Origin: Fermentimonas sp.
GTDB lineage: Bacteria > Bacteroidota > Bacteroidia > Bacteroidales > Dysgonomonadaceae
Direction of reading: 5' to 3'
Length of the DNA stretch: 59,847 nt
Assembly: GCA_028709385.1 (NCBI GenBank)
Contig: JAQVXD010000013.1
Coordinates: forward strand, 1 to 59,847
Positions 1-9,465 of the stretch are shown piece by piece. Positions within the stretch are counted from its first letter, which is position 1. Each line of letters opens with the position of its first letter. Both the position numbers and the translations under genes were made by a program. Under the pieces are notes generated by a model that did no database searches, was not told where the DNA came from, and saw only the letters and a list, made by a program, of their open reading frames with translations.

Positions 1-37
1 AACAGAACCATATTAAAATACGCACCTATAAAAAGAA

Positions 38-75
38 ATCCACAAGTTTGAAGGTTAACCTTCAAACTTGTGGAT
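38..75 (-). terminator. Perfect palindrome, terminator of the men operon
   Basis: A perfect 38-bp inverted repeat with two 19-nt arms and no spacer, centred on GGTTAACC at 53-60. It lies 33 bp past the menE stop. Read on the minus strand, the hairpin is followed by TTTCTTTTT, which fits a Rho-independent terminator. The other side (ATAAAAATAA) is weaker, so it may act mainly on the minus strand. The folded RNA would have a minimal TTAA-type loop. Confidence 0.8.
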
Positions 76-108
76 AAAAATAACTAGTTTTGTAAAAACC
101 TGTAACGG

Positions 109-1191
109 TTATTTAGGACTAGTCAGTGTCATTAATATTGCAATCTTTTTTACAGCTGCACGGTCAATTTTGCCACTGCCCGTTAATGGGATATCTTTCA
201 CTTTAATTATATACATTGGCTGCTTGTATCGTGGCACACTGTTTTTAATAATTTTATCTGATTGTTGTTGATTTTCTGTATTATCAACAAGCAGAACGAT
301 GGCTTCACCTAATTTAGTATGGGGAATGGAAGTAATTGCATAATTGCCTTTGATAAAAGGTTTTAGTATCTCTTCAACCTCTTCTGCCTGAACCTTTATA
401 CCGCCCGTGTTGATTATATTATCAATTCTACCGGTAATCCTGAAAGTACCGTCATCGCGTATTTCAGCTATGTCGTTAGTAATTATTGTATCTTCGGTAA
501 TATCAGGAGCATCAATAATAAGTGTTTTATTATCTGAAAATTTCAGGCTTACACCGGATAGAGGAGTATAATAATCTGATGCATCTTCTCCGTTTATTTT
601 TCGAAGAGCTATATGCGATACGGTTTCAGTCATGCCATAAGTAGAATAAACAGAGTTAGGAAATGGCCTTAATGCTTTTTCAAGCTCTATGTTGATTGCT
701 CCTCCGCCAATTATTAAATTTCTGATCTTAGATAGTTTCATTCTCTCATCTTCAATTTGAAGTGAGTTGTAAACCTGCAGAGGAACCATAGCTGCAAAAT
801 CAAATGATGATGAGGTCTCTTTCAGCGGATGGCCCTTTGGTTCCACCGGATATATATCCATGCCACTATAGATAGCTCTTACAAGCATCATTTTACCTGC
901 TATATAATCGACAGAAAGACAAAGAAGAGCCTTGTCACTCTCATTAAGTCCAAAGAATTTGCAGGTCATAGATGCACTCTCAAGCATATGTTTTTTGCGA
1001 ACGATTATCTCCTTTGGTTTTCCTGTTGAACCTGAAGTATAAAGCTTTACGTTTTCCTCATCTGAAAACCACTCTTTCAGGAAAAGATATATCTGCTTGT
1101 GGAAATCAGAAGTTCCGAAGAAAGCAGGCATATCTTCTCCCGTGAAGTCTTCCCGGTAATAATTAATCCCGGAGATCTTTATTTTATTCAT
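109..1191 (-). CDS. menE: o-Succinylbenzoate-CoA ligase MenE (short form)
   Basis: Activates o-succinylbenzoate to its CoA thioester with ATP, a late step of menaquinone head-group synthesis in the cytoplasm. It is an ANL-superfamily adenylating enzyme: the P-loop YTSGSTGKPKE is at residues 51-61, STYGMTET lies mid-protein, ITGRIDNIINTGG follows, and the C-terminal lid carries the catalytic lysine in TGSGKIDR. At 360 residues it is about 100 shorter than the E. coli or Bacillus enzymes; the missing part is N-terminal to the P-loop, a form I associate with Bacteroidota. It is the last gene of the men operon; its start overlaps the menC stop by 8 bp, suggesting translational coupling. Confidence 0.9.
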   Translation of the reverse strand: MNKIKISGINYYREDFTGEDMPAFFGTSDFHKQIYLFLKEWFSDEENVKLYTSGSTGKPKEIIVRKKHMLESASMTCKFFGLNESDKALLCLSVDYIAGKMMLVRAIYSGMDIYPVEPKGHPLKETSSSFDFAAMVPLQVYNSLQIEDERMKLSKIRNLIIGGGAINIELEKALRPFPNSVYSTYGMTETVSHIALRKINGEDASDYYTPLSGVSLKFSDNKTLIIDAPDITEDTIITNDIAEIRDDGTFRITGRIDNIINTGGIKVQAEEVEEILKPFIKGNYAITSIPHTKLGEAIVLLVDNTENQQQSDKIIKNSVPRYKQPMYIIKVKDIPLTGSGKIDRAAVKKIAILMTLTSPK

Positions 1192-2242
1192 TTAACAATA
1201 CATTTAAATCAGGCAACTGTCCTTTTGGATTAAACCATAAATATTCCCCCTTTATTTCCAATGGCAGAGGAATATTATTTGAATACAGTGAACCGGTTCC
1301 CAATCCTTGAGGTAAGCTGTTGTTGAGTGTAGAACACCATTGAGAAACAGAGTTTAGTCCAATATTTGACTCCAAAGCAGAAGTTATCCAATAAGATATT
1401 CCCATTTCTTTGGCTATTGTAATCCATTCTTTACAACCACTTATACCACCATGCAGCGAAGGTTTGAGAATAATAAATTGTGGCGTTATTACGTCAAGCA
1501 TCCTACGCTTATCATCAAAATTATTTATTCCGATCAACTCTTCATCTAAAGCAATTGGTATGGATGAATTCTTGCACAAGAATGACATCTCTTCCCACTG
1601 GCCTGCCTTAATTGGCTGCTCGATAGAATGAATATCCAAGTCGGCAAGTTGATTTAGTTTCTTTAAGGCATCACCGAAACTGAAGCCGCCGTTTGCATCA
1701 ACTCTAAGTTCCAGTTCGTCCGGGGTGAATTGTTTGCGGATATACTTTAACAGTTCGATTTCTTTGTTAAAATCAATAGCTCCTATTTTCAGCTTCAGAC
1801 ATCTGAAACCTTTATCCAGTGCAGTTTCAATTCTATCCTTCATCTCGTCAAAAACACCCATCCATATCAACCCGTTTATATTTATTCCTTTTTCACCTCT
1901 GCTGAAAGGAGTGTCATAAAGTTGCCATGAACCCTGCTGATAATGACGCATAGCTGTTTCAAATCCAAAAAGTATTGAAGGGTAGTCCCTAAGGATTTCA
2001 GTATCTAAAAACTGTCTCTCTTCAGTAATTCTGCAAAAATAAGCAAGTCGCTTTTCATACTCTTCACGGTAGTCGCAGCTTAAATCGGGCAACGGGGCAC
2101 ACTCACCTATGCCAAAGTGTGACTGGTCTTCACTGTTTTTTATGAAAATATACCACACCTTGTGTTCAAGGTAAACGCCGCGAGAAGTACCGGCTGGCTT
2201 TTTGAACTTTAACGTGTATGGAATAATATCAATTTTGAACAT
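1184..2242 (-). CDS. menC: o-Succinylbenzoate synthase MenC
   Basis: Enolase-superfamily dehydratase that turns SHCHC into o-succinylbenzoate. The 352 residues show the family layout: an N-terminal capping domain, then a barrel with the base motif LKLKIG, three metal ligands in RVDANGG, SIEQPI and ALDEEL, and the second catalytic lysine in ILKPSLHGG. All expected active-site residues appear to be present. The gene lies 23 bp after menB and overlaps menE by 8 bp, inside the men operon. Superfamily members can be dipeptide epimerases, but the operon context makes MenC the clear choice. Confidence 0.92.
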   Translation of the reverse strand: MFKIDIIPYTLKFKKPAGTSRGVYLEHKVWYIFIKNSEDQSHFGIGECAPLPDLSCDYREEYEKRLAYFCRITEERQFLDTEILRDYPSILFGFETAMRHYQQGSWQLYDTPFSRGEKGININGLIWMGVFDEMKDRIETALDKGFRCLKLKIGAIDFNKEIELLKYIRKQFTPDELELRVDANGGFSFGDALKKLNQLADLDIHSIEQPIKAGQWEEMSFLCKNSSIPIALDEELIGINNFDDKRRMLDVITPQFIILKPSLHGGISGCKEWITIAKEMGISYWITSALESNIGLNSVSQWCSTLNNSLPQGLGTGSLYSNNIPLPLEIKGEYLWFNPKGQLPDLNVLLNE

Positions 2243-2265
2243 TGACTCTGGGATGTTTTATTTAC

Positions 2266-3087
2266 TCAGGGCAGTTTTGGGTATTTGCCAAAATCTGGTT
2301 CGCGTTTCTCTAAAAATGCCTGCTTCCCTTCCTGAGCCTCTTCTGTCAGATAATAAAGCATTGTTGCATCTCCTGCAAGTTCCTGTATCCCTGCCTGTCC
2401 GTCAAGCTCTGCATTCAATCCTGCTTTAATCATGCGAAGTGCAAGAGGACTATGTTTCATCATTGTTTTAGCCCATTCAACAACTTCATCTTCAAGCATG
2501 TCAAAAGGAACTACTTTATTTACCAGACCCATATCAAGTGCTTCCTGTGCAGAATACTGGCGACAAAGGAACCATATTTCACGGGCTTTCTTCTGACCGA
2601 CAATACGTGCCAGATATGATGATCCGAAACCTGCATCAAAACTACCGACTCGGGGACCGGTTTGTCCAAAAATAGCATTGTCAGAAGCTATTGTCAGGTC
2701 GCAAACCACGTGTAATACGTGACCCCCGCCGATAGCGAACCCGTTTACCATCGCAATAACCGGTTTAGGGATTGATCTGATCTGTTTCTGTACATCCAGT
2801 ACATTTAAGCGTGGAACGCCGTCTTTGCCGATATACCCTCCTTTACCTTTCACATTCTGATCTCCACCTGAGCAGAATGCTTTGTCACCTGCACCTGTAA
2901 GAACAACCACACTTACCTCTTCCATCTCACGGCAAATTCGCAATGCATCACTCATTTCACCTGTTGTCGTTGGTGTAAAGGCATTTCGGTATCTCGGGCG
3001 ATTTATAGTGATACGGGCAATACCATTGTAAAAGTCAAACAATATATCTTCATACTCCTTTATTTTTGTCCAGTTTCTCGTTGTCAT
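2266..3087 (-). CDS. menB: 1,4-Dihydroxy-2-naphthoyl-CoA synthase MenB
   Basis: Crotonase-fold enzyme that closes the second ring of the naphthoquinone by Dieckmann-type condensation of o-succinylbenzoyl-CoA. The 273-residue length is normal. The oxyanion-hole segments are visible as [11 protein letters not shown] and [15 protein letters not shown], and the typical MenB stretch [18 protein letters not shown] follows. The C-terminus [11 protein letters not shown] matches the family ending. Its start overlaps the menD stop by 4 bp (ATGA), so the two are probably translationally coupled. Confidence 0.95.
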   Translation of the reverse strand: MTTRNWTKIKEYEDILFDFYNGIARITINRPRYRNAFTPTTTGEMSDALRICREMEEVSVVVLTGAGDKAFCSGGDQNVKGKGGYIGKDGVPRLNVLDVQKQIRSIPKPVIAMVNGFAIGGGHVLHVVCDLTIASDNAIFGQTGPRVGSFDAGFGSSYLARIVGQKKAREIWFLCRQYSAQEALDMGLVNKVVPFDMLEDEVVEWAKTMMKHSPLALRMIKAGLNAELDGQAGIQELAGDATMLYYLTEEAQEGKQAFLEKREPDFGKYPKLP

Positions 3088-4763
3088 AATTTATTATTTT
3101 CCTGTTGTTGATAATATGATTTTATCTCTAAACTATTATTTTCTATTGATGTGAAAACTTCCAGTAATACCGGTGCTTTACTCGCTGGATCAAGCATTCT
3201 ACTAATCATAACCTGCAATTCTTCCGCATTGTTAGCGGATAAGTATACCAAGCACTGTTGTTCTGCCCGGCTTTTTGCCGATGTGTTATGCACAGCAGTA
3301 ATATAACCGGGAAGAGCTTCAGAGTTGTTTAGACCAGGCAGTGTGTCAAAAATCCCGCCACCGCCGTTATTGTTTATCATCACTCTCAGATTTGGCGATA
3401 TATGACGGTTCCATATACCGTTGATATCATAAAAAAAGCTAAGGTCGCCTGTTAGCAGGATAGTCAGATCCTTTGATGCAGCAGAATACCCCACAGCTGT
3501 TGATACAGAACCTTCAATCCCGTTTGTGCCGCGATTGCTGAAACATTTGGTACCCGAAGGTATATCAAAAAGTTGCGCATGATACACAGAATGACTGTTG
3601 GCCAGATGAAGCGAAACATTTTCCGGCATAGAGTTTAAGAGTAATCCTGTTGCATACAGATCAGAGTATTCAACCCTTGGTTCCGAAAAACATTCGCACC
3701 TTTTCTCCCATAACTTTTTGTATTCAGATTTAACACTTGCATGGTTTAAGTCTATATTGCTGTCTGAAATATGTTTGAGGAAAGTCTCGTTGTCACTTCT
3801 AATTATGTCTGTGACGTTCTGATATGTATCGGTTACATCTCCTGACGGGGATACATGCCAATGTTCCTTTACTGCCGCTTTACGTATGAAGTTCTTTATT
3901 CTTTTAGAGACTGTATGTCCTCCTATTGTGATCAGAAGTTCAGGTGACAGCAGTGACAACTCTTTTTCATCAGCTGTTCTGATAACCATTTCGTAGCGCC
4001 TGTTCTCCCTTCCTGAGATGTTTGAGAGATGATCAGACAGCACAACTACATTATGCACCGAGCTTAATATATCAAGGACATCTGAAACTTTATTTTCAGG
4101 TGGAAGCTGTCCGACAATAATCATTATTTTGGAAAAGACTGAGAATCGTTCTTTGTATTTGTTTATATCATGGATGTCATGACTTACAGACGGTCTTCTA
4201 ATCACTCTGGCTTGTGGCAGAGATTCCACATCAAAGTTAAATAATGGTTCATCTAATGGAATATTTATATGCACTGGACCCTTCTTCCCGTTATCCAGAT
4301 TTAAAATAGCTTCATTGATTAATCTGTTACAGTACCATAAATCATCACTGTTTTTTACCAACGGGAGTTGAACAGACCTGTTTACCAATTGACCAAATAC
4401 TCCTGCCTGTGGTATTGTCTGTCCATCCATTTGGCAAATCCATTCCTGTGGACGGTCGGCACTTATCGCAAGTAGCGGCAACTCTTGATAGTGTGCCTCT
4501 GCCACTGCCGGAGCCAGGTTTAATGTTGCTGTTCCGGAAGTACAGCACACTGCAGCCGGTTTGCCGGTAGCCTGTATTACACCCAAAGCAAAAAAACCTG
4601 CACTGCGTTCATCTACAATGCTGTAGCAGTTAAAGTCGGCGTCGTTTGCAAACGAATGAATCAAAGGAGAATTCCTCGAGCCAGGCGATAGCACAATCTG
4701 AGTAATGTCGTGTGCTTTAAGCAAAGCAACAAGCTCCAATACACTTTTCTTGTCTGAATACAT
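3084..4763 (-). CDS. menD: SEPHCHC synthase MenD
   Basis: Thiamine-diphosphate enzyme that adds 2-oxoglutarate to isochorismate, the first committed menaquinone step. The 559 residues show the N-terminal MenD signature [12 protein letters not shown] near residue 25, the ThDP-activating glutamate region [18 protein letters not shown], and the C-terminal cofactor-binding motif [16 protein letters not shown] followed by NNNGGGIF-type sequence. Length is normal for the family. It follows the isochorismate synthase by 12 bp and overlaps menB by 4 bp. Confidence 0.95.
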   Translation of the reverse strand: MYSDKKSVLELVALLKAHDITQIVLSPGSRNSPLIHSFANDADFNCYSIVDERSAGFFALGVIQATGKPAAVCCTSGTATLNLAPAVAEAHYQELPLLAISADRPQEWICQMDGQTIPQAGVFGQLVNRSVQLPLVKNSDDLWYCNRLINEAILNLDNGKKGPVHINIPLDEPLFNFDVESLPQARVIRRPSVSHDIHDINKYKERFSVFSKIMIIVGQLPPENKVSDVLDILSSVHNVVVLSDHLSNISGRENRRYEMVIRTADEKELSLLSPELLITIGGHTVSKRIKNFIRKAAVKEHWHVSPSGDVTDTYQNVTDIIRSDNETFLKHISDSNIDLNHASVKSEYKKLWEKRCECFSEPRVEYSDLYATGLLLNSMPENVSLHLANSHSVYHAQLFDIPSGTKCFSNRGTNGIEGSVSTAVGYSAASKDLTILLTGDLSFFYDINGIWNRHISPNLRVMINNNGGGGIFDTLPGLNNSEALPGYITAVHNTSAKSRAEQQCLVYLSANNAEELQVMISRMLDPASKAPVLLEVFTSIENNSLEIKSYYQQQENNKL

Positions 4764-4775
4764 CTTATGCCTTAA

Positions 4776-5846
4776 TTAACAAATACTGGTCATGGTTTTA
4801 AGCTTTTGCTCTGTCTCCTTCCACTCATCTCTGCTGTTGGAAGAAGTAACTAAACCACTTCCGGTAAACAAAGTAAGCAAACTTTTCCCTATTTCCATAC
4901 ATCTCAGGTTTACATATATGTTTGTGTCAGAGCTTTTGTCCAGCATTCCAAGGAAACCTGTGTAGTAGCGGCGGTCATATCCTTCGTTTAATTCTATATA
5001 CCTGAATGCCTCCTCTTTAGGCAGACCTGAAACTGCAGGCGTAGGATGAAGTGATTTTAAAAGTTTCCCCAGATTAGTGGTTGCGGGTAAAGTGAAATCC
5101 AGGTCAGTCTTGAGATGAACAAGATTTGCAGCTTTAGTGGTGTAAGGACCGTTTATTTCGGGGCTTATATCAAACGATGAAAGCTGTTTCAGAAGATATG
5201 AGGTTACGAGATGCTGTTCCCTGAGATTTTTATCGTCCCACGATATTTTCTCTTTTTTGTGATATTGGGTACCTGCAAGTGCAACAGTACGCCATGAACT
5301 GCCTTTTCCGGATAAAAGTATTTCAGGGGTACTGCCAAGCCATGTTCCGCTTTTTGGAGTGTGAAAAAGGAATACATATGAATTTTTGTACCTTTCCACT
5401 GCTCTGTAAAAACTCTTCCCGGGAGAAAAATATTTATTTCTTACGATGGACTTGCTTCTTGTAAGTACCACCTTTTTTAAAGTTCCGTCATTTAAAGGCA
5501 GATAAAACTGTTCAAAAAGCCTTTTATATTCATCCCTGACGATGTTGTTGACCTTTAGATTCTTAATATCATCATCCTTATTCTGTCTTTCCGGAATTAA
5601 AGCATCATTCAAATCATTGCAGTCTGGCCTGATAATCAGAACAGGAGTATCTTCTTTTACTCTGTAAGGGGCTATCACGAAACCTTTGTTTTCCTCTAGC
5701 TCTTCAATGTCAAAAACTTGCCTGATCTCACCACTGTTTTGCATTACAAACTTTGGTAATGTTTCATTTGGCAGCCTGTAAATTGCAAAGCAGGCATCAT
5801 TTTCTATAAGTAAATCTAATTTATGGTAACTGTTTCTTAGGGCCAT
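4776..5846 (-). CDS. menF: Isochorismate synthase (MenF/EntC family)
   Basis: Chorismate-binding enzyme that isomerises chorismate to isochorismate. At 356 residues it is shorter than E. coli MenF (about 430), mainly in the N-terminal region. The catalytic C-terminal part is intact: GSTPEILLS, TVALAGTQ, a central NLVHLKTDL, LHPTPAVSGLPKEEA, and the closing GSGLVTSSNSRDEWKETEQK. EntC and MenF cannot be separated by sequence alone, but the position between a thioesterase (3 bp away) and menD (12 bp) points to menaquinone, not siderophore, synthesis. Confidence 0.9.
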   Translation of the reverse strand: MALRNSYHKLDLLIENDACFAIYRLPNETLPKFVMQNSGEIRQVFDIEELEENKGFVIAPYRVKEDTPVLIIRPDCNDLNDALIPERQNKDDDIKNLKVNNIVRDEYKRLFEQFYLPLNDGTLKKVVLTRSKSIVRNKYFSPGKSFYRAVERYKNSYVFLFHTPKSGTWLGSTPEILLSGKGSSWRTVALAGTQYHKKEKISWDDKNLREQHLVTSYLLKQLSSFDISPEINGPYTTKAANLVHLKTDLDFTLPATTNLGKLLKSLHPTPAVSGLPKEEAFRYIELNEGYDRRYYTGFLGMLDKSSDTNIYVNLRCMEIGKSLLTLFTGSGLVTSSNSRDEWKETEQKLKTMTSIC

Positions 5847-5849
5847 TTT

Positions 5850-6227
5850 TTATTTAAGTATTGTATTTAAAACCCTTGCAGTTGATATAAGTTTTCCTTC
5901 TGAAGTGGTTACGTCAATATTCCATAAATGGGTGGTTCTGCCTAAATGAACGATTGTCCCGACAGCACGGACAGTTTCTCCTTCTTTTGCTGCAGACAGG
6001 TGATTGCAGCTTACCTGAGTGCCGGCCGGTTTCTCTCCAGATTTGCAATAAAATAGTGAACCTTCACCTGCAACAGATTCGGCCAGTGCAATAGTTGCTC
6101 CGCCGTGTAATATGCCAAAAGGCTGACAGACACGTTTGTTGACAGGCATTACAGCCTCCACTCTTCCTTCAGAGACAACCGTGAATTCAATTCCGAGTGT
6201 CTCCATTAAATTGTTTGTTTCGCTCAT
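5850..6227 (-). CDS. Hotdog thioesterase, probable DHNA-CoA hydrolase (MenI-like)
   Basis: PaaI/YbgC-type hotdog thioesterase of 125 residues. The motif GILHGGATIALAESVA contains the HGG loop and the catalytic glutamate of the 4-hydroxybenzoyl-CoA/DHNA-CoA thioesterase group. As first gene of the men operon it probably hydrolyses 1,4-dihydroxy-2-naphthoyl-CoA. That role is inferred from context; some family members hydrolyse other acyl-CoAs. The reading frame extends upstream to an ATG at 6281, but a -7 promoter box at 6248-6255 lies inside that extension, and family alignment starts at the ATG at 6227 (MSETNNLMETLG). I therefore use 6227. Confidence 0.85.
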   Translation of the reverse strand: MSETNNLMETLGIEFTVVSEGRVEAVMPVNKRVCQPFGILHGGATIALAESVAGEGSLFYCKSGEKPAGTQVSCNHLSAAKEGETVRAVGTIVHLGRTTHLWNIDVTTSEGKLISTARVLNTILK

Positions 6228-6247
6228 ACTGAGTTGTATTTTTACAG

Positions 6248-6255
6248 CAAAAATA
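6248..6255 (-). promoter_or_regulatory. Promoter -7 box of the men operon
   Basis: TATTTTTG on the minus strand matches the Bacteroidota -7 consensus TAnnTTTG. A TTTG at 6279-6282 could be the -33 element (23-nt spacer). The predicted start of transcription near 6243 gives a leader of about 16 nt to the ATG at 6227. Confidence 0.6.
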
Positions 6256-6320
6256 GTTATAACATCAGTAAAACGGAACAAAGAGGCGAATGTTCTTTAT
6301 GCAGGAATTATTTTGTAGAA

Positions 6321-7046
6321 TTATATTTTCTTCAGAAGTTTCTCAATCTCAGACTCACTTAATATCTTTACGTTGGTAAACAGGAATTTAGTATCGAGAA
6401 AATCTCCGTATTGGTTACATTCTTCAACAGCATCATTGAGGATTGATTTTACATCTCTGTCAAACGGGAAAAGTATAAGTATGGTAAAGTAATTTTCTTT
6501 GATTACAAATTTTTCTATCTCTACTTCAGCCTTTTTAATTTGAAATGAGAACTCCCTATCAACTATTTCTTTTTGTAAGTCAGTTAGATCCTGTCTGTCT
6601 CTGGTAGTAAACAGTGAGAAAAAGCGAAGTTTCTTGTCTTGACCTCCCAGTCCTGAAGAAATGTATACCTGTTGCTGTCCTGAAAGGTCAGAGCTTAATA
6701 TTATGCGACTGCTAACCAATGCCATGGATGACCAGTGTGTTAAATCAGGGTCCAGGGGATTGCTGTGATATGTTTCGATTGAACGGTATGCACCAACATC
6801 AGGGATCGATGCAAGAAGTGTCAGGCTCTTTTTCTTTCGGGCAACTGTCTCAGTCGGAGAAAAGAGTATAGCCACCTCTTCATCTCTGTCAAATGTTTTA
6901 TTTTCCCTCCGCAGTTTATCAAAATAGCGGAAGTATTCCATTTGTTCCTCAATAGGCACAAGATCCTCCAGTATATGAAACGAGTCAATTCCCTGCTCGT
7001 CTAGTGTCTGGCGTAATTTTGCCAGTAGATCATCATGTCCGCTCAT
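6321..7046 (-). CDS. Conserved protein of unknown function (241 aa)
   Basis: I do not recognise a named domain. The protein has no signal peptide and no membrane segment, so it is probably cytoplasmic. The N-terminal 50 residues are charged and helical (DLLAKLRQTLDEQG, then EQMEYFRYFDKLRRE); the middle is beta-rich with LFSPTETVARKKKSLTLL; the C-terminus alternates strands and acidic helices (FTILILFPFDRDVKSIL). The layout suggests a two-part alpha/beta protein that might bind a partner. It stands alone between the men promoter and divergently transcribed dut. A -7 box at 7052-7059 would put the transcript start almost on the ATG, so the mRNA may be leaderless. Confidence 0.75.
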   Translation of the reverse strand: MSGHDDLLAKLRQTLDEQGIDSFHILEDLVPIEEQMEYFRYFDKLRRENKTFDRDEEVAILFSPTETVARKKKSLTLLASIPDVGAYRSIETYHSNPLDPDLTHWSSMALVSSRIILSSDLSGQQQVYISSGLGGQDKKLRFFSLFTTRDRQDLTDLQKEIVDREFSFQIKKAEVEIEKFVIKENYFTILILFPFDRDVKSILNDAVEECNQYGDFLDTKFLFTNVKILSESEIEKLLKKI

Positions 7047-7051
7047 AATTA

Positions 7052-7059
7052 CAAAGATA
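7052..7059 (-). promoter_or_regulatory. Promoter -7 box of the 241-aa protein gene
   Basis: TATCTTTG on the minus strand, a full match to TAnnTTTG. It ends only 5 nt before the ATG at 7046, so transcription would start at or next to the start codon. No clear -33 TTTG was seen. Confidence 0.5.
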
Positions 7060-7225
7060 TATTATTTTATCATTTCTTTTGACTGACAATGGCTTAAAGT
7101 TTATCAATTTGACAGTTAATTCCTCAGAATTTTATAAATTCGCAGATTAATAATATATCGACTTCAAATGTGAAACTCAAAGCGAGTTCAATATCATACC
7201 TCTGAAAATAAACAGTTTTAATAAA

Positions 7226-7660
7226 ATGAAAATTAGTATAGTAAACAGGTCACGACACTCCTTACCCGAATATGCTACAATATCTTCCGCAGGTATGGAT
7301 TTGAGAGCAAACCTGGATAATCCTGTTGTTTTAAAACCGCTGGAAAGATCACTTATACCAACCGGTATTTATATACAGCTTCCAAATGGATATGAAGCAC
7401 AGATACGCCCCCGCAGCGGACTCGCAATAAAACACGGTATAAGTATTGTAAATGCTCCCGGCACTATTGATGCAGATTACAGAGGAGAGATAAAAGTAAT
7501 ACTTGTAAATCTTTCAAACGAGGATTTTACAATAAATGACGGTGAGAGGATATGCCAGATGGTAATAGCACAACATGCACGTGTTGAATGGGCCGAGGTT
7601 GAAGAGCTTGACGAAACCGAGCGGGGTGAGGGAGGTTTTGGACATACCGGAAAGAAATAA
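7226..7660 (+). CDS. dut: dUTP diphosphatase
   Basis: Hydrolyses dUTP to dUMP and pyrophosphate, keeping uracil out of DNA and supplying dTMP synthesis. The 144 residues contain all five trimeric-dUTPase motifs in order: SAGMDLRA (I), [11 protein letters not shown] (II), [14 protein letters not shown] with the catalytic aspartate (III), [10 protein letters not shown] (IV) and the C-terminal glycine-rich flap GEGGFGHTG (V). It is first in a plus-strand run, 16 bp ahead of a TPR protein gene. I found no TAnnTTTG box in the 179 bp upstream. Confidence 0.96.
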   Translation: MKISIVNRSRHSLPEYATISSAGMDLRANLDNPVVLKPLERSLIPTGIYIQLPNGYEAQIRPRSGLAIKHGISIVNAPGTIDADYRGEIKVILVNLSNEDFTINDGERICQMVIAQHARVEWAEVEELDETERGEGGFGHTGKK

Positions 7661-7676
7661 AATAATTACACTAAGT

Positions 7677-9440
7677 ATGATTTATAAAAAATCTCTGTTA
7701 AACCGGATTCTCGTTCTTTTAATATTTTGCTCCTCAACCATATTATTTTCATTTGAGTCTTTTGCTCAACAAATTAATGTGCTTCAAGAGCAAAATAAAG
7801 TTCTTCAAGAGCTCAATATTGATAACAGGAGAAAATTTGATTATTTCTTCTACGAAGCATTGAACTCCAAAGCACAGGGCAAATATGACGAGGCTATCGA
7901 CCTTTTTCTTCATTGCCATTCTCTTGATTCTACAAACGCAAATGTATTGATTGAATTAGGCACATTTTATAATGTGCTTCAAGAGAAAGATAAAGCTTAT
8001 GATTACTATAAAAAGGCGGTTAGTTTCGACAAAACTAACTACTATTATAATATGATGCTGGCGGGGCTAAGTAAGGAGCTTGGATTCAGACAGGAGGTTG
8101 TGGATATTTATGAGGAGTTGGTTAAACTGTACCCTGACAAACCGGAGCTTCTTTTCGAAACAGCTAATGCTTATGCCGATAACGGTGAACTTGATAAAGC
8201 AATAGATCTGCTTGATGAACTTGAGAAAAGTGTTGGTGTGTCAGAAGCACTGGCATTGAACAAGTTTCGCCTCTACTCAATGCTGGATAACAAGGAAAAG
8301 GCTTTTGAGGAGATTCAGCAGATCATTACCAAAAACCCCGAGGATATCAGGTATCTTATATTAATGGGCGATTTGTATATGGATGATAATAAGGCAGAAA
8401 AAGCTCTGACTTATTATAATCAGGCAAAACAGATTAACCCTGATTATCCGGCATTGATATTGTCATTCGTAAATTATTATGAAAAGACCAACAACAGAGA
8501 TGCTGCACAATCGGCGATACAAAAAGCAATAACCAGTCCTTCAATGGATGTGGATACTAAAATTCAGCTTCTCACAAGATATTTAGGGATATTACAACAG
8601 AATAAACAAGACATAAAGGAGGCAAATTCTCTGTTTCAGTCGCTCTTTGAACAGCATCCTCACAATACTCAGTTAAACCTGATCTACGGAAATGTTTTAT
8701 ATATGCAGGGTGATAAAGAGGGGGCAGTTGATCAGTTTGAAATCTTCGTAAAAGGCAATCCTGATAATCCTGCAGGATATGAACAAATAATCAGGGTGGC
8801 ACTTCCAGATGAAGATCTTGATAAAGTGAAAGAAGTGACAACTGAAGCCTTGAAGCATATGCCGGGAGAGCCGCAGTTCTATTATTATCTGGGTGCGGTA
8901 AACTTTCAGCAGGAGAATTATAAAGAGGCCTTAAGAATATTTGAGGTGGGTTTGGATAGTGCAAATTTTAATAATCCGATACTTGAGTCAGATTTTCATG
9001 GTCAGATTGGCGACCTAAACTACTTTCTTGATAATAAGCAGAAAGCGTTTGACAGTTATGAAAAAGCTTTAAAATTAAATCCGCAAAATCTTCCTGTATT
9101 AAACAATTACAGTTATTATCTGTCTCTTGAAAAGAGAGATCTTGATAAGGCCGAACAGATGAGTGGTATTACTGTAAAGCTGGAGCCGCTAAACCCGACA
9201 TATCTCGATACATACGGCTGGATTTTGTTTGAACAGGGTTCATACTTAATGGCCAAGATTTATATCGAAAAGGCTATCGAATACAGCGAAGAGCCTTCAG
9301 CAGAAGTTTATGAACATTACGGTGATGTATTATACATGAACGGTGAACATGAAGAGGCTGTTGTACAATGGAAAAAAGCAAGAGAGCATGGTGGTGATTC
9401 AAAGGCATTAAAAAGAAAAATCAGGAGAGGGAAATTATAA
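7677..9440 (+). CDS. Exported tetratricopeptide-repeat protein (587 aa)
   Basis: A predicted exported protein built almost wholly of TPR units. From the ATG at 7677 the protein begins MIYKKSLLNRILVLLIFC and has a signal peptide of about 31 residues ending near SFAQQ. TPR helices run from about residue 55 to the C-terminus, with repeats such as AKGKYDEAIDLFLHCHSLD and EKALTYYNQAKQINPDYPA. The frame opens further upstream inside dut, but the signal peptide and the 16-bp gap to dut fix the start. It is followed at 25 bp by a DUF4292 lipoprotein and an EnvC-like protein, so it is probably a periplasmic or outer-membrane scaffold. The substrate or partner is unknown. Confidence 0.88.
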   Translation: MIYKKSLLNRILVLLIFCSSTILFSFESFAQQINVLQEQNKVLQELNIDNRRKFDYFFYEALNSKAQGKYDEAIDLFLHCHSLDSTNANVLIELGTFYNVLQEKDKAYDYYKKAVSFDKTNYYYNMMLAGLSKELGFRQEVVDIYEELVKLYPDKPELLFETANAYADNGELDKAIDLLDELEKSVGVSEALALNKFRLYSMLDNKEKAFEEIQQIITKNPEDIRYLILMGDLYMDDNKAEKALTYYNQAKQINPDYPALILSFVNYYEKTNNRDAAQSAIQKAITSPSMDVDTKIQLLTRYLGILQQNKQDIKEANSLFQSLFEQHPHNTQLNLIYGNVLYMQGDKEGAVDQFEIFVKGNPDNPAGYEQIIRVALPDEDLDKVKEVTTEALKHMPGEPQFYYYLGAVNFQQENYKEALRIFEVGLDSANFNNPILESDFHGQIGDLNYFLDNKQKAFDSYEKALKLNPQNLPVLNNYSYYLSLEKRDLDKAEQMSGITVKLEPLNPTYLDTYGWILFEQGSYLMAKIYIEKAIEYSEEPSAEVYEHYGDVLYMNGEHEEAVVQWKKAREHGGDSKALKRKIRRGKL

Positions 9441-9465
9441 GTTTCTTTTTTAAAATTGTGTAGCA

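Noticed and set aside
6228-6281. The 18-codon upstream extension of the thioesterase gene
   Set aside because: It contains the men promoter -7 box and does not resemble the family N-terminus.
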